A stretch of DNA of 64,000 bases from Henriciella algicola (GCF_003576245.1 NZ_QWGA01000007.1:560241-624240); one strand, 5' to 3'; shown: positions 50,970 to 59,927, counted from the first letter of the stretch. The notes: generated by a model not told the origin, from the sequence alone. Program-made: numbers and translations.

Positions 50970-51704
50970 TCAAACTTCGTACTGCGGCAGTGACGCGAAA
51001 GCGGTCTTCAAGGCTTCGCCCCAATTGTCGGAGATCAGAGAATAATATGGGTCGTCTTCCTCGATCCGGGTCTTTTTGAGGATGTTGAGGCTGTCGGTTT
51101 CGTACAAGAGGAGATCGAGCGGGAGGCCGACGGAGAGGTTCGCCTTCAAGGTGGAGTCGAAGGATACCATGAGGAGTTTTACCGCTTCGGCAAAGGACAT
51201 GGCCGGGTCATGTGCGCGGACAAGGATCGGGCGGCCATATTTGGTTTCGCCGATCTGGAAGAAAGGCGTTTCCTTGCTGGCTTCGACGAAATTGCCTTCC
51301 GGGTAGATCATGAAGAGACGCGGCTCGCTGCCGGCAATCTGGCCACCAAGGATCAGCGTCGCGCGGAACGGCGACTCTGCATCGGGGCCGGCGGCCGGCG
51401 CGCTTTCCTTGATTACGTCGCGTAGCGTCTTGCCGATAAGGCGCGCGGCCTGAAACATGGACGGCACTTCAAGGATGGAGGGGTTGCGCTCCTCCGGCGC
51501 CTTGGTGCGCTCCTCAAGCATGCTGACCACAGCCTGCGTGGTCGCGAGATTGCCCGCCGTCATCAGGACGAAGGTTCGCTCACCCGGAACATTCCAGGTG
51601 AACATCTTGCGATACTTTGAGATGTTGTCGACGCCCGCATTGGTGCGGGTGTCGGACATGAAGACGAGCCCCTTATCGAGGCATAGACCCACGCAGTATG
51701 TCAT
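50970..51704 (-). CDS. Anbu proteasome-type peptidase
   Basis: The 244-residue ancestral beta-subunit-type protease (Anbu), related to HslV and the 20S proteasome. After Met removal, Thr2 becomes the N-terminal nucleophile, Asp18 (in MSDTRTN) corresponds to Asp17 of the proteasome, and Lys33 in YRKMF to the catalytic lysine. The TAGNLATTQAV segment is the family's GSG-like loop. It is last in the four-gene operon, six bases after the transglutaminase stop, with no visible ribosome-binding site. Its substrates are unknown in general. It has no signal peptide, so it is cytoplasmic. Confidence 0.93.
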   Translation of the reverse strand: MTYCVGLCLDKGLVFMSDTRTNAGVDNISKYRKMFTWNVPGERTFVLMTAGNLATTQAVVSMLEERTKAPEERNPSILEVPSMFQAARLIGKTLRDVIKESAPAAGPDAESPFRATLILGGQIAGSEPRLFMIYPEGNFVEASKETPFFQIGETKYGRPILVRAHDPAMSFAEAVKLLMVSFDSTLKANLSVGLPLDLLLYETDSLNILKKTRIEEDDPYYSLISDNWGEALKTAFASLPQYEV

Positions 51705-51710
51705 TTTTGC

Positions 51711-52526
51711 TTATTGCTGCTGCTGTTGCTGCTGCACCTGAACCGACACTTCCAACCCCTGCTGAGCACTCCCAAAGCTCAGCCCCGAAACTGGTGCGGC
51801 GTCCATATAATCCAGCCCCGTCGCCACGGCGACATAGCGCGCGTCCGGCGAAATGGCGTTGGAAACATCGAATCCGACCCAGCCAAGACCTTCAGCATAC
51901 GCTTCTGCCCAAGCATGGGAAGCGTCCTGTTGCACACGGTCATCCATCATGAGGTAACCGCTGACATAGCGGGCCGGAAACCCCATGAGACGGGCGCAGG
52001 CGACAAAGATCTGCGCGTGATCCTGACAGACGCCATGGCCTGACGCAGCAGCCTCTTCAGCCGTTGTGGCGACACCAGTTTTGCCGGTTTCATACTTTAC
52101 GGTTTCAGCGATAACGCCCATCAGCGCGTGAAGACGTGAGACCTCATTCTCATATCCCGTCCCTACCTGGTCGCAGATTGCCTGAATGGCACTGCCAGGG
52201 CGCGTGAGCTCTGTCTTGCGATGGTAGAGCCAGAGCGGGGTCCAGCCGCCATGCTGGCCGACAATGCCGCTTTCGTCCTGCGTCACGACCGTGCCTTCGG
52301 CGCGGATGATGAGCTCGTTCGCGCCCTCTTCCAGCCCAATCAACAGGGTGTGGTTGTTGAACTGGTCGATAAAATGGACCTGCTCTAGCGCCCCCTCAAA
52401 CGTCACATTCCAGTCGTCGACGCTCTGGCCGCGCCGCGTCTTGGGGATCAGCCGAATTTGCTGCAGCCCGTAAACGGCAGGTTCGGCGAACTGGTAATGT
52501 GTCAGATGAGCGATCTTGAGGCGCAA
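51711..52526 (-). CDS. Transglutaminase-like protease with poly-glutamine tail
   Basis: The 271-residue papain-like protein has a complete triad: cysteine 167 in GHGVCQDHA, histidine 204 in ASHAWAEAY and aspartate 220 in WVGFDVSNA. An N-terminal beta domain precedes it (residues 1-110). The start is TTG 52526, chosen because AGGGAAG, overlapping the alpha-E stop, lies at the right distance. The C-terminus is seven consecutive glutamines (51714-51734) after VQV. Members of this family in these operons are thought to cleave or form peptide bonds; the substrate is not known. Confidence 0.9.
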   Translation of the reverse strand: MRLKIAHLTHYQFAEPAVYGLQQIRLIPKTRRGQSVDDWNVTFEGALEQVHFIDQFNNHTLLIGLEEGANELIIRAEGTVVTQDESGIVGQHGGWTPLWLYHRKTELTRPGSAIQAICDQVGTGYENEVSRLHALMGVIAETVKYETGKTGVATTAEEAAASGHGVCQDHAQIFVACARLMGFPARYVSGYLMMDDRVQQDASHAWAEAYAEGLGWVGFDVSNAISPDARYVAVATGLDYMDAAPVSGLSFGSAQQGLEVSVQVQQQQQQQ

Positions 52527-52535
52527 AATTCTTCC

Positions 52536-53477
52536 CTATGCGTAGAAGCGATAGTCTTTCTCGATCTGCAGACCGAGCGCGTTATTGGACTGAAGGATGG
52601 ACTGGATGAATTCGTGCAGGCCGCCGTCAAAGATTGTCTCCACATCAGTACTGATGAGACGGCTCAAGGTTGCCTCGCACAGTTCGCGGCTTGGCCGGGC
52701 CTCGCCATATTCCTGCTCAAGATAGCCAAGATTGCGCGACAGGTTCGAATAGCAGAATGCGATGGAGCGCGGCAGGCGCTGATCGAGGATGAGGAACTCC
52801 GCAATCGCGCGCGGTCCGCTTTCTTTATTGAGCCACGCGAAGCTGCGCTCAGCTGCCGCTGACCTGAGGATCGCCTCCCATTGGAAGTTGTCGATCGTCG
52901 AGCCAACCATCGAGACCGACGGCAACAGCACGAAGTATTTCACGTCCAGGATGCGCGCGACATTGTCCGCCCGCTCCGTGAACGTGCCAATCCGGCAGAA
53001 ATTGAAGATGTCGTTGCGCAGCATTGTGCCATGAAGGGCGCCGCGCACCTGCGCACTCTGCTGGCGAATGAGCTCGAGGACGTTTGGCAGGTCGGCATCC
53101 GAGACACGCTGCGAAAGGGCATCTTTAAGCTTCATCCAGGTGTCGTTGACCGCTTCCCAGACTTCACGCGTCAGCGCGACACGGACCACGCGCGCATTGT
53201 TGCGCGCGGCCTCTACCACAGACATGACGCTGGACGGGTTGGACCGGTCGCGAAGGATATAGTCGATGACGTCAGAGCGCTTCACATGCTCATGCGTTTG
53301 GAGGAACATCTCTTTGACGTTTGCGGTCGAGAGGACCGATTCCCACTCCGCATCGTCCGGCGCGGAGCGAGTCATCGTCATGCGGGAGCCGGCCTCGATC
53401 AGACGGGCATTGTTGGCGCTGCGCTCAAGGTAGCGGCACATCCAGAAGAGGCCGCCCGCTGTCTTACCTAGCATCAT
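52536..53477 (-). CDS. Alpha-E domain protein
   Basis: The 313-residue all-helical protein of the alpha-E family has the typical N-terminus MLGKTAGGLFWMCRYLERSA and conserved NFCRIGTFTERADNVARILD. The function is unproven; the family nearly always sits beside a circularly permuted ATP-grasp and a transglutaminase-like protein. Its ATG overlaps the ATP-grasp stop (ATGA), and nine bases separate it from the transglutaminase start. It probably acts as a subunit or scaffold of the ATP-grasp enzyme. Confidence 0.92.
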   Translation of the reverse strand: MMLGKTAGGLFWMCRYLERSANNARLIEAGSRMTMTRSAPDDAEWESVLSTANVKEMFLQTHEHVKRSDVIDYILRDRSNPSSVMSVVEAARNNARVVRVALTREVWEAVNDTWMKLKDALSQRVSDADLPNVLELIRQQSAQVRGALHGTMLRNDIFNFCRIGTFTERADNVARILDVKYFVLLPSVSMVGSTIDNFQWEAILRSAAAERSFAWLNKESGPRAIAEFLILDQRLPRSIAFCYSNLSRNLGYLEQEYGEARPSRELCEATLSRLISTDVETIFDGGLHEFIQSILQSNNALGLQIEKDYRFYA

Positions 53478-54901
53478 GACTCAAGCACCCATGTATCTTT
53501 GGTGCCACCGCCCTGGCTCGAGTTCACGACCAGTGAACCTTTTTTAAGCGCGACGCGCGTGAGACCGCCCGGGGTGATGTCGATGCCGTTTGGCGAGACG
53601 AGCACGAAGGGGCGAAGGTCGACATGCCGCGGAGCAAGGCCCTTATTGGTGAAGATTGGCACCGTCGAAAGCGCGAGCGTTGGCTGGGCGATATAGCCAT
53701 CGGGCTTCGCTTTCAGCTTGGCGCGAAAATCAGCGATTTCCTTGCGGCTGGCTGCCGGGCCGACGAGCATGCCGTAGCCGCCAGAGCCGTGAACTTCCTT
53801 CACAACGAGCTCTGACAAATTGTCGAGCACATAGGCGAGCGAGTCCGGCTCTGAGCATCGCCAGGTCGGGACGTTCGGAAGCTTTGCCTTCTCGCCTGTA
53901 TAGAACTCGACGATGTCCGGCATGTAGGAATAGATCGCCTTGTCGTCCGAGATGCCTGTTCCCGGCGCATTCGCGATCGTGATCCCCCCTGCCCTGTAGA
54001 CGTCGAGTATACCCGGCACGCCAAGCATCGAGTCCGGATTGAAGTTCAGCGGGTCAAGGAAGGCATCGTCTACTCGGCGGTAGAGGACATCAACCGCCGT
54101 GTACCCTTGTGTGGTGCGCATCGCGACACGGCCATTCACGACGCGAAGGTCATGCCCCTCGACAAGCTCTGCGCCCATTTCGTCGGCCAGAAAAGCGTGC
54201 TCGAAATAGGCAGAGTTATGAATGCCCGGCGTCAGCACGGCGATGACCGGTTTGCCATCGCAGGCCGGCGGCGCGCAGGCGGCAAGCGACCGGCGCAGGC
54301 GCTTCGGGTAGGTCGATACCGGGCACACACGGTTCTGAATGAAGAGCTCGGGAAACATCTCGAACATCGTCTCGCGGTTTTCGAGCATGTAGGAGACGCC
54401 CGATGGCGTGCGCGCATTGTCTTCGAGAACGAAGAACTCATCCTCGCCCGTGCGAACGATATCTGTGCCGACAATATGGGTGTAGATGCTGCCGGGCGGC
54501 TCCACGCCGATCATCTTCGGCAGATAGGCTTCATTATTGCTGATCATGTGCGCAGGGATACGCCCCGCCTTCAGGATCTCCTGGCGATGATAAATATCGT
54601 GAAGGAAGGCGTTCAGCGCGCGCACGCGCTGCTCGATACCTTCGGACAGTTTTTGCCATTCGCGTTTGGACAAAACGTGCGGAACGATGTCGAACGGGAT
54701 CAGCCGTTCGTTAGCTTCTTCGCGGCCGTAAACATTAAAAGTAATACCTGTGCGCCTGAACGCCTGCTCGGCTTCTTCGGCTTTTCTGCGGAGGCGCGCA
54801 TTCTGCTCGCCTTCAAACCATTTATGATACGACTTGTACGGTTCACGCGGCTCGTCGCCTGTTCCGAACATCTCATCGAATGGCTGTTTGTCTTTCGACA
54901 T
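53474..54901 (-). CDS. Circularly permuted type 2 ATP-grasp protein
   Basis: The 475-residue protein of the circularly permuted ATP-grasp family is predicted to form amide or peptide bonds using ATP. Supporting stretches are RVRALNAFLHDIYHRQEIL, VEDNARTPSGVSYM-like VLEDNARTPSGVSYM, FLADEMGAELVEGHDL, and the glycine-rich nucleotide loop EVHGSGGYGMLVGPA. The start at 54901 (MSKDKQPF) is preferred over one 12 codons earlier. It is first in the operon with alpha-E, transglutaminase-like protein and Anbu. Confidence 0.92.
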   Translation of the reverse strand: MSKDKQPFDEMFGTGDEPREPYKSYHKWFEGEQNARLRRKAEEAEQAFRRTGITFNVYGREEANERLIPFDIVPHVLSKREWQKLSEGIEQRVRALNAFLHDIYHRQEILKAGRIPAHMISNNEAYLPKMIGVEPPGSIYTHIVGTDIVRTGEDEFFVLEDNARTPSGVSYMLENRETMFEMFPELFIQNRVCPVSTYPKRLRRSLAACAPPACDGKPVIAVLTPGIHNSAYFEHAFLADEMGAELVEGHDLRVVNGRVAMRTTQGYTAVDVLYRRVDDAFLDPLNFNPDSMLGVPGILDVYRAGGITIANAPGTGISDDKAIYSYMPDIVEFYTGEKAKLPNVPTWRCSEPDSLAYVLDNLSELVVKEVHGSGGYGMLVGPAASRKEIADFRAKLKAKPDGYIAQPTLALSTVPIFTNKGLAPRHVDLRPFVLVSPNGIDITPGGLTRVALKKGSLVVNSSQGGGTKDTWVLES

Positions 54902-55171
54902 GCGTCTCGCTTGTACCTTTCCACAGCTATACATCACACCTAGCTGCCGGAAATTTTGGAGGCAATGGCGCGCGGGCTGACCAGACGGACTTAGATTGCG
55001 CCTGCCGCAAAACCAGTCACGAAACCAAGACTTTAAGCTCCAAACTTAAAAAACGCGCACTTCTGCCGAAGGCGCGTTGGGTGAGCGGTGCTGTGATTGG
55101 AAAGCAACACTTATCCCTACCATCTGCGAACACGAATGCAACCGTTAACGGCATTTCACGTTGTGGTCAGC

Positions 55172-56494
55172 ATGAGACAGATGCAACACACCAACCCGAT
55201 CACGCCGGTTGAGGGGCCGGAAGAGAACCCACCCCTGGAAGTCGCGCTGCTGACGTGGGAATACCCGCCCATTCCGACAGCGAAAGGCCGCGTGGCCTGC
55301 GAAGTCGCGCATGGTCTTGCGCGTCATGGTGTGAACGTTCGCGTCTTTACGATGGACCGCGACGATGTCGTCCGCACCGATCATGAGCGCATTGAGGTTA
55401 TCGGTTGCGCCGGCCGCATCACGGGCCTTCGCCGTCTGATGCGCAAGATCCCGGGTCTTGAGTTTGCAGCAACCGCTGCAGCCTTCCGCGAGTGTGTGCA
55501 TGAAGAACATGAGCGCCGCCCATTCGATCTGATTGAAGCCTCAAATTGGGGCGCGCCCGCCGCTATGCTGATGGACTGCGGTCTGCCGATTGTTATCCGC
55601 AACTCTGCGCCGCACGGAATTGATGAAGCTGACGCGAGCACACTCGGCCAGCGCATTTCCAACCGCATCGTCAGCGGCATGGAAGCGCGCTGCAACCACA
55701 GCGCCGATGCCATCATCTCCAACAGCCGAAGCCACGCGAACGCAATCCGCAACTGGTATGACATCACACCAGGTCTCATTCACATGGTCACCCCGCTTTC
55801 GGTTGATCCGGTGATCAGGAAAGCTGGCATCTCTGCCCAATTTCCGCCTGCCCATGCCCGGCTTCGCCTCGCCTATATCGGCGACGATAGCGAGCGTAAG
55901 GGCTTCGACGAAATGCTTCTGGCCTTCCAGAAAGTCAGTGAACAGCTCCGTGATCAGGGTGAGCCCCTCCCCGAGCTTCATCTGATGGGCCTCGAAAGCG
56001 GTGCGTTGGATGCGCGGGTATCGCAGCTTGGCGTGTCGACGAGCCTGCTGGAACAGGTCTTTGACTATGGCCGCGTCACAGATGAATCGATGACGCACAT
56101 TCTGGCACGCTGCCAGGCCGTGCTCGCACCATCGCGCTATCAGTCCTTCGGATCAGTCTATCACGAAGCAGCCGCATTCGGCCGCCCGCTGATCGCTTGC
56201 GCCGAAGATCCAGCTGCTGTTGAGCACATCCACCGCCACGGTTGCGGTCGGCTGGCAGAAGCATGCACGCCGGACGCTATCGCCGAAACCGTACTCAACC
56301 TCTTCAATGACCGCCACACCATGCTCGAAATGCGTAAGGCGGGTCTCGAAGCGGCCAAATCCTGGACTCGTGAAGAACTCGGTGCCCGCACCCTTCAGAT
56401 CTACCGCCGCGCCATGCGCCTCGAAGCCATCGACATCCCGGGCAGCCAGCATTCTCGCGGCTATCATGGCGCTCTGGAGCAAGTTCGGATCTAA
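55172..56494 (+). CDS. Glycosyltransferase family 4 protein
   Basis: The roughly 440-residue GT-B glycosyltransferase has VALLTWEYPP and a GGIGxH-like acceptor loop degenerate to IPTAKGRVACEV at the N-terminus. The C-terminal nucleotide-sugar domain carries LAYIGDDSERKGFDEML and the EX7E-type segment APSRYQSFGSVYHEAAAFGRPLIA. Start choice is uncertain: ATG 55172, ATG 55136 or TTG 55097, none with a clear ribosome-binding site. It is divergent from the ATP-grasp operon and ends in a terminator. It probably adds a hexose to a surface glycan. Confidence 0.82.
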   Translation: MRQMQHTNPITPVEGPEENPPLEVALLTWEYPPIPTAKGRVACEVAHGLARHGVNVRVFTMDRDDVVRTDHERIEVIGCAGRITGLRRLMRKIPGLEFAATAAAFRECVHEEHERRPFDLIEASNWGAPAAMLMDCGLPIVIRNSAPHGIDEADASTLGQRISNRIVSGMEARCNHSADAIISNSRSHANAIRNWYDITPGLIHMVTPLSVDPVIRKAGISAQFPPAHARLRLAYIGDDSERKGFDEMLLAFQKVSEQLRDQGEPLPELHLMGLESGALDARVSQLGVSTSLLEQVFDYGRVTDESMTHILARCQAVLAPSRYQSFGSVYHEAAAFGRPLIACAEDPAAVEHIHRHGCGRLAEACTPDAIAETVLNLFNDRHTMLEMRKAGLEAAKSWTREELGARTLQIYRRAMRLEAIDIPGSQHSRGYHGALEQVRI

Positions 56495-56515
56495 CGATCC
56501 AAAATTAGCATCTGC

Positions 56516-56549
56516 AGCCCCGTGTCCAATCAGGATACGGGGCTTTTTG
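56516..56549 (+). terminator. Terminator of the glycosyltransferase gene
   Basis: The 12-bp stem AGCCCCGTGTCC, with one G-T wobble, has a five-base loop and is followed by TTTT. It starts 22 bases after the stop. Confidence 0.88.
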
Positions 56550-57150
56550 ATTATTCTGCGGAAGTCCGTCTCACTTCATTCTGTTTAAAACAAGCACGGT
56601 GGATTCCACGAGACTAAGCCTTGTTATGGTTAGCAATTCTCGGACAGCGCGAATTGCTGGTAGATCATTCGCCTAGCCGCGAGTGCACAACCTGCAGTCA
56701 ACCCGAAAATAGATATCATTTTAAAATTTATCCGGTTGACCCGGTAGGTCTGGCGGGACTAACTCACGCTAGAAATGTTGTGTGGGGAGACGCAATTCTG
56801 CTTCACCCTGCACTGCGGTAGCCGTTTTAGAAGCAACGCCCTTTTTCGCCTCAACTTTATAATTATCCATCATCAGTGGGGCCATTATCGTTAATATTCT
56901 TTGAGCGACTGCGCAATTCGGGACTAAAGTGTGTCGTCTAAAATATTATCTTGAGCGCGGGCAGCAGTGACGCCCTCCTAAAAAGAAACCCCTTATGTAC
57001 GGCAATGGCACCCCGTTCAGATGTGCAATCCTCGCCCCCCCCCCCAGATGCATCAGTACGATTCCGCACACTACGCGCTCTCCAGTTCCACGGCTACTGA
57101 GATGCACAACGCATATTCTCAGCGCTCAAGCACCTCATACCTCAGTTTGT
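56550..57150. other. Gene-poor stretch with an 11-C tract
   Basis: This A+T-rich stretch has no credible gene; short frames here (for example 56621-56821) have no start signal or family likeness. It contains a run of 11 C at 57035-57045. It is probably decayed coding sequence continuous with the gmd-like remnant that follows, but I could not align this part to anything. Confidence 0.5.
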
Positions 57151-57379
57151 GTCGGAGGCCTCAATGAGAAGGGCTACCCACTCGATGACGGGCGCTTCAT
57201 CGTCGACGTCGACGGCCTATCTTTGCTCTACGTGAGCTAGACTTTGCTAGGCGATCCGACCAAGGCGAAAGATAGAATAGCCGCATCCACTTTACCCTTG
57301 CGATCTGGCGCGCGAGAAGGTCGCTGCCGATTTCGAGGTGATGAGAACAGAAGGTGTAAATCTAGGCATCACCACATAA
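57151..57379 (+). pseudogene. Decayed 3' end of a gmd-like gene
   Basis: Pieces in two reading frames resemble the C-terminus of GDP-mannose 4,6-dehydratase. In one frame NEKGYPLDDGRFIVDVD (from 57163) and, past an in-frame TAG at 57238-57240, LLGDPTKAKDR (from 57244). In the next frame EKVAADFEVMRTEG (from 57314), ending at TAA 57377-57379. Intact Gmd proteins end in VDPRYFRPTEVE, LLGDPTKAxxKLGW and EMVxxDL in this order. A third frame between the first two reads YLCST, stop, AR where YFRPTEVE is expected. Several indels and a stop make it non-functional. Confidence 0.6.
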
Positions 57380-57447
57380 AGCCAAGGCCAAACGTGCGTT
57401 CTTGGTCGCGGGAAAATCGGCCTTCGTCGCCTCTTACCGCAGCATAA
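57380..57447 (+). pseudogene. Trace of a GDP-fucose-synthase-like N-terminus
   Basis: Directly after the gmd-like remnant, one frame (from 57381) reads AKAKRAFLVAGKSAFVAS. GDP-L-fucose synthase (Fcl) proteins begin with KRxFVAGHRGMVGSA, and fcl usually follows gmd directly. The resemblance covers only about 18 residues with one extra residue, so this is tentative. The remnant stops before the methyltransferase gene. Confidence 0.33.
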
Positions 57448-57498
57448 CAAGTTCTTCGAATTCAAAAGATCACCCATGCTGATCACGCAAAGGATGAA

Positions 57499-58305
57499 AT
57501 GATGCTAAAGAGTGCTTTGAAGGCTGTTGGAATGAAGTTAATTCCTCGTGTCACCTTGGAATTGCTTTCAGCTCGATCACAAAGACAAATCATGGAACGA
57601 GAACGTTCGAGCGGTCGCTTGGACGCCTCGCGAAAGTTTATCGAAAAACATGGGCGAACAGTTTTGAGGGGCCCCTTCAAGGGTATGCAGTATCCCGAAG
57701 ATACTGCGCGCGAGCGCAATCTCGTACATCGCCTATGTGGGAGCTATGAATCTGAACTCCACCCCTGGGTCGAGGAGATTGCTCGGAAAGACTATGCAAT
57801 GCTGCTAGATATCGGCACCGCAGATGGTTTCTATTCAGTAGGCTTTGGACTTCTAATGCCGAACACTCGGGTTGTCGGCTTCGACACAGATCGCTGGGCG
57901 CGCAAAGCCACGAGGAAGCTTGCTCTTGTGAACGAAGCGTCCAATGTCGATACTCAAGCGATGTGCGACAACGCGTGGATCAATAGTCACGTACTACCGA
58001 ACACCCTCATTTTTTCCGACTGTGAAGGCTATGAGGCGGTGCTTTTCGATTTGAACAAAAGCCCGATTCTAGAGCAGTGCGACATGATAATCGAGCTTCA
58101 CGAAAGGCCTGCTCCTGGGGTTGAAAAATTACTCCGGGAGCGGTTCGCAAAAACACATAACTGCCGAATGGTAACATATGTTGATCACGACCCGGCCTCA
58201 TTTCCAGAGCTGGAGGACGTCGAACCACGTATGCGCGAACTCGTGATAAGTGAGGGCCGCGGCGGCCCACAGAATGTCATATTTCTCACACGCCGCACGG
58301 ATTAG
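57499..58305 (+). CDS. FkbM-like SAM-dependent methyltransferase
   Basis: The 268-residue methyltransferase has motif I in MLLDIGTADGFYSVGFG near residue 113 and an acidic motif II in VVGFDTDRWARKA. The DCEGYEAVLFD segment is characteristic of FkbM-type enzymes. In polysaccharide loci such proteins usually O-methylate a sugar. AAAGGATGAA gives the start at 57499 (an adjacent in-frame ATG is possible). The A+T content is higher than in the left part of the window. It is followed 15 bases later by the flippase gene. Confidence 0.8.
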   Translation: MMLKSALKAVGMKLIPRVTLELLSARSQRQIMERERSSGRLDASRKFIEKHGRTVLRGPFKGMQYPEDTARERNLVHRLCGSYESELHPWVEEIARKDYAMLLDIGTADGFYSVGFGLLMPNTRVVGFDTDRWARKATRKLALVNEASNVDTQAMCDNAWINSHVLPNTLIFSDCEGYEAVLFDLNKSPILEQCDMIIELHERPAPGVEKLLRERFAKTHNCRMVTYVDHDPASFPELEDVEPRMRELVISEGRGGPQNVIFLTRRTD

Positions 58306-58320
58306 CAACGCAGATGATCA

Positions 58321-59889
58321 ATGCCAGACAACTCCCAGCACGGTGAAGAGCTTTCCTCCCAGAGCGCGGAACGAGTGCGCCTGCGTCGCCGAGAGAATTC
58401 TCTAAATCCGGTAGCGGGGGATGCCAGCTTAAGTGTGAGGGTGGCCCGAGGCAGCACGGTGGCGTTGGGATCACATGGCATCTTCCTTGTGCTCCAGATT
58501 GCACAGCTTGCAATTCTTTCCCGCCTGCTCACGCCTGACGACTTCGGCGTGGTCGGCATGGCTTTAGCAGTAACTGGCTTCATCCGCCTTTTTCAGGACA
58601 TGGGCCTTACATCTGCCACGATACAGCGGCGCCATATAAACCAGTCCTTGGTGAGCGCGCTTTTCTTTTTGAATATTGCTGTAGGCTTTGGCCTAATGCT
58701 GTTGTGCTGGATCGCTGCGCCCCTCGCTGGTTGGCTATTCAATGATGAGCGAGTGACCCTCGTAATCGTTACGCTCGCGCTTACGATGCCCATGCTTGCG
58801 CTTCGCGCTCAACATCGTGCAATTGTCAGTCGGCGAATGGAATTCGTCACGCTCAATTTAGGACAGCTCGTTTCTAATGCTGCAGGGGTGTTAGTTGCTT
58901 GTAGCACGGCATGGAGGACCGATCTCGGCTACTGGTCGATCGTCGCAGGTCAACTGGTCACCGGCGCCGCCGATGTTCTATTTTTCTGGATCGCATCGTC
59001 TTGGCGACCGTCAATTCCAAAGCGCGGCAGCGGAGTGCGCTCAGCGGTCGATTTTGGCGCAAGAATAATGCTTTCAAATATCTTGGGTTGGATGTGGAAA
59101 CAATCGGACAACGGCCTGATTGGCTGGCGTTGGGGAAGCGAAAATTTAGGCTACTATGCGCGCGCCTACTCTCTTCTTCTTGTGCCGTTGATGCTTATAA
59201 GCGGGCCAGTGGCTTCGGCTGTAATCCCGGCACTTAGTCGCCTCCAAGACGAGCGCGAAAAATGGGCTGATTTGTTCACGCGCGCGGCTCGTGCTGTCAC
59301 AGCGCTAAGTGCGTTGTTTGCGACAGTATTGTTCGTCAATGCGGACTTCATCATTGATATTGCGCTTGGGCCGGGCTGGGACAAGAGCACAATCATCTTC
59401 GCAGTTCTGATACTATCGATTGTACCGAGCATCGCTTGGGAACTGGCTCGGTACGTTTTCCTTTCGCTTGGACGGAGCGACGTGATGCTCAAATACAGCC
59501 TTGTGGCCGGCCCACTACATCTCGTCGCATTTGCAATCGGTCTGCAGTACGGCGCGGTCGGTGTGGCTTGGAGCCTAGTCGCGGTCTCGTGGCTTCTCGC
59601 TGTTCCTATTCTTGTCGTTTCCGCTCGCACTGCAAGCATTTCGTCCAGACGCCTGATTATCGATGTTGCTCCTCCCGTGGCTGGCTTCGCCGCCGCTGTC
59701 GGCGCTATCCCACTGCTTGCTGGACTGGACGCCTCGCCAATTATTCGTGCTCTGGCTCTCGCTACGGTCGCCTCGGTGCTTTTCATCGTTGGCACAGCTG
59801 CCGTCGCTGCGTTTTGCGCTTCATGGCGAAGCGATATTAACTGGGCAGTCAACTGGGTCGAGCAGATTATTAAGAAAAGGGCGGTTTGA
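58321..59889 (+). CDS. MOP-family polysaccharide flippase (Wzx-like)
   Basis: The 522-residue polytopic membrane protein has about 14 hydrophobic segments, starting with HGIFLVLQIAQLAILSRLL, and the family pattern LTPDDFGVVGMALAVTGF. It belongs to the group of lipid-linked oligosaccharide exporters (Wzx/WzxC). It would flip an undecaprenyl-linked repeat unit to the periplasmic side. The first 40 residues are hydrophilic and may be cytoplasmic. Its TGA overlaps a possible TTG start of the next glycosyltransferase, so translation is probably coupled. Confidence 0.88.
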   Translation: MPDNSQHGEELSSQSAERVRLRRRENSLNPVAGDASLSVRVARGSTVALGSHGIFLVLQIAQLAILSRLLTPDDFGVVGMALAVTGFIRLFQDMGLTSATIQRRHINQSLVSALFFLNIAVGFGLMLLCWIAAPLAGWLFNDERVTLVIVTLALTMPMLALRAQHRAIVSRRMEFVTLNLGQLVSNAAGVLVACSTAWRTDLGYWSIVAGQLVTGAADVLFFWIASSWRPSIPKRGSGVRSAVDFGARIMLSNILGWMWKQSDNGLIGWRWGSENLGYYARAYSLLLVPLMLISGPVASAVIPALSRLQDEREKWADLFTRAARAVTALSALFATVLFVNADFIIDIALGPGWDKSTIIFAVLILSIVPSIAWELARYVFLSLGRSDVMLKYSLVAGPLHLVAFAIGLQYGAVGVAWSLVAVSWLLAVPILVVSARTASISSRRLIIDVAPPVAGFAAAVGAIPLLAGLDASPIIRALALATVASVLFIVGTAAVAAFCASWRSDINWAVNWVEQIIKKRAV

Positions 59890-59927
59890 ACGCTGTCTTG
59901 GCAGCTGCGTCATGTCGCGGAATTATT

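Noticed and set aside
51714..51734. CAG repeat considered as a CRISPR or satellite array
   Set aside because: It is a seven-codon in-frame run at the end of a real gene, with no spacers and no further copies.
56621..56821. 66-codon frame after the glycosyltransferase terminator
   Set aside because: It has only a weak alternative start, no family resemblance, and lies in decayed sequence.
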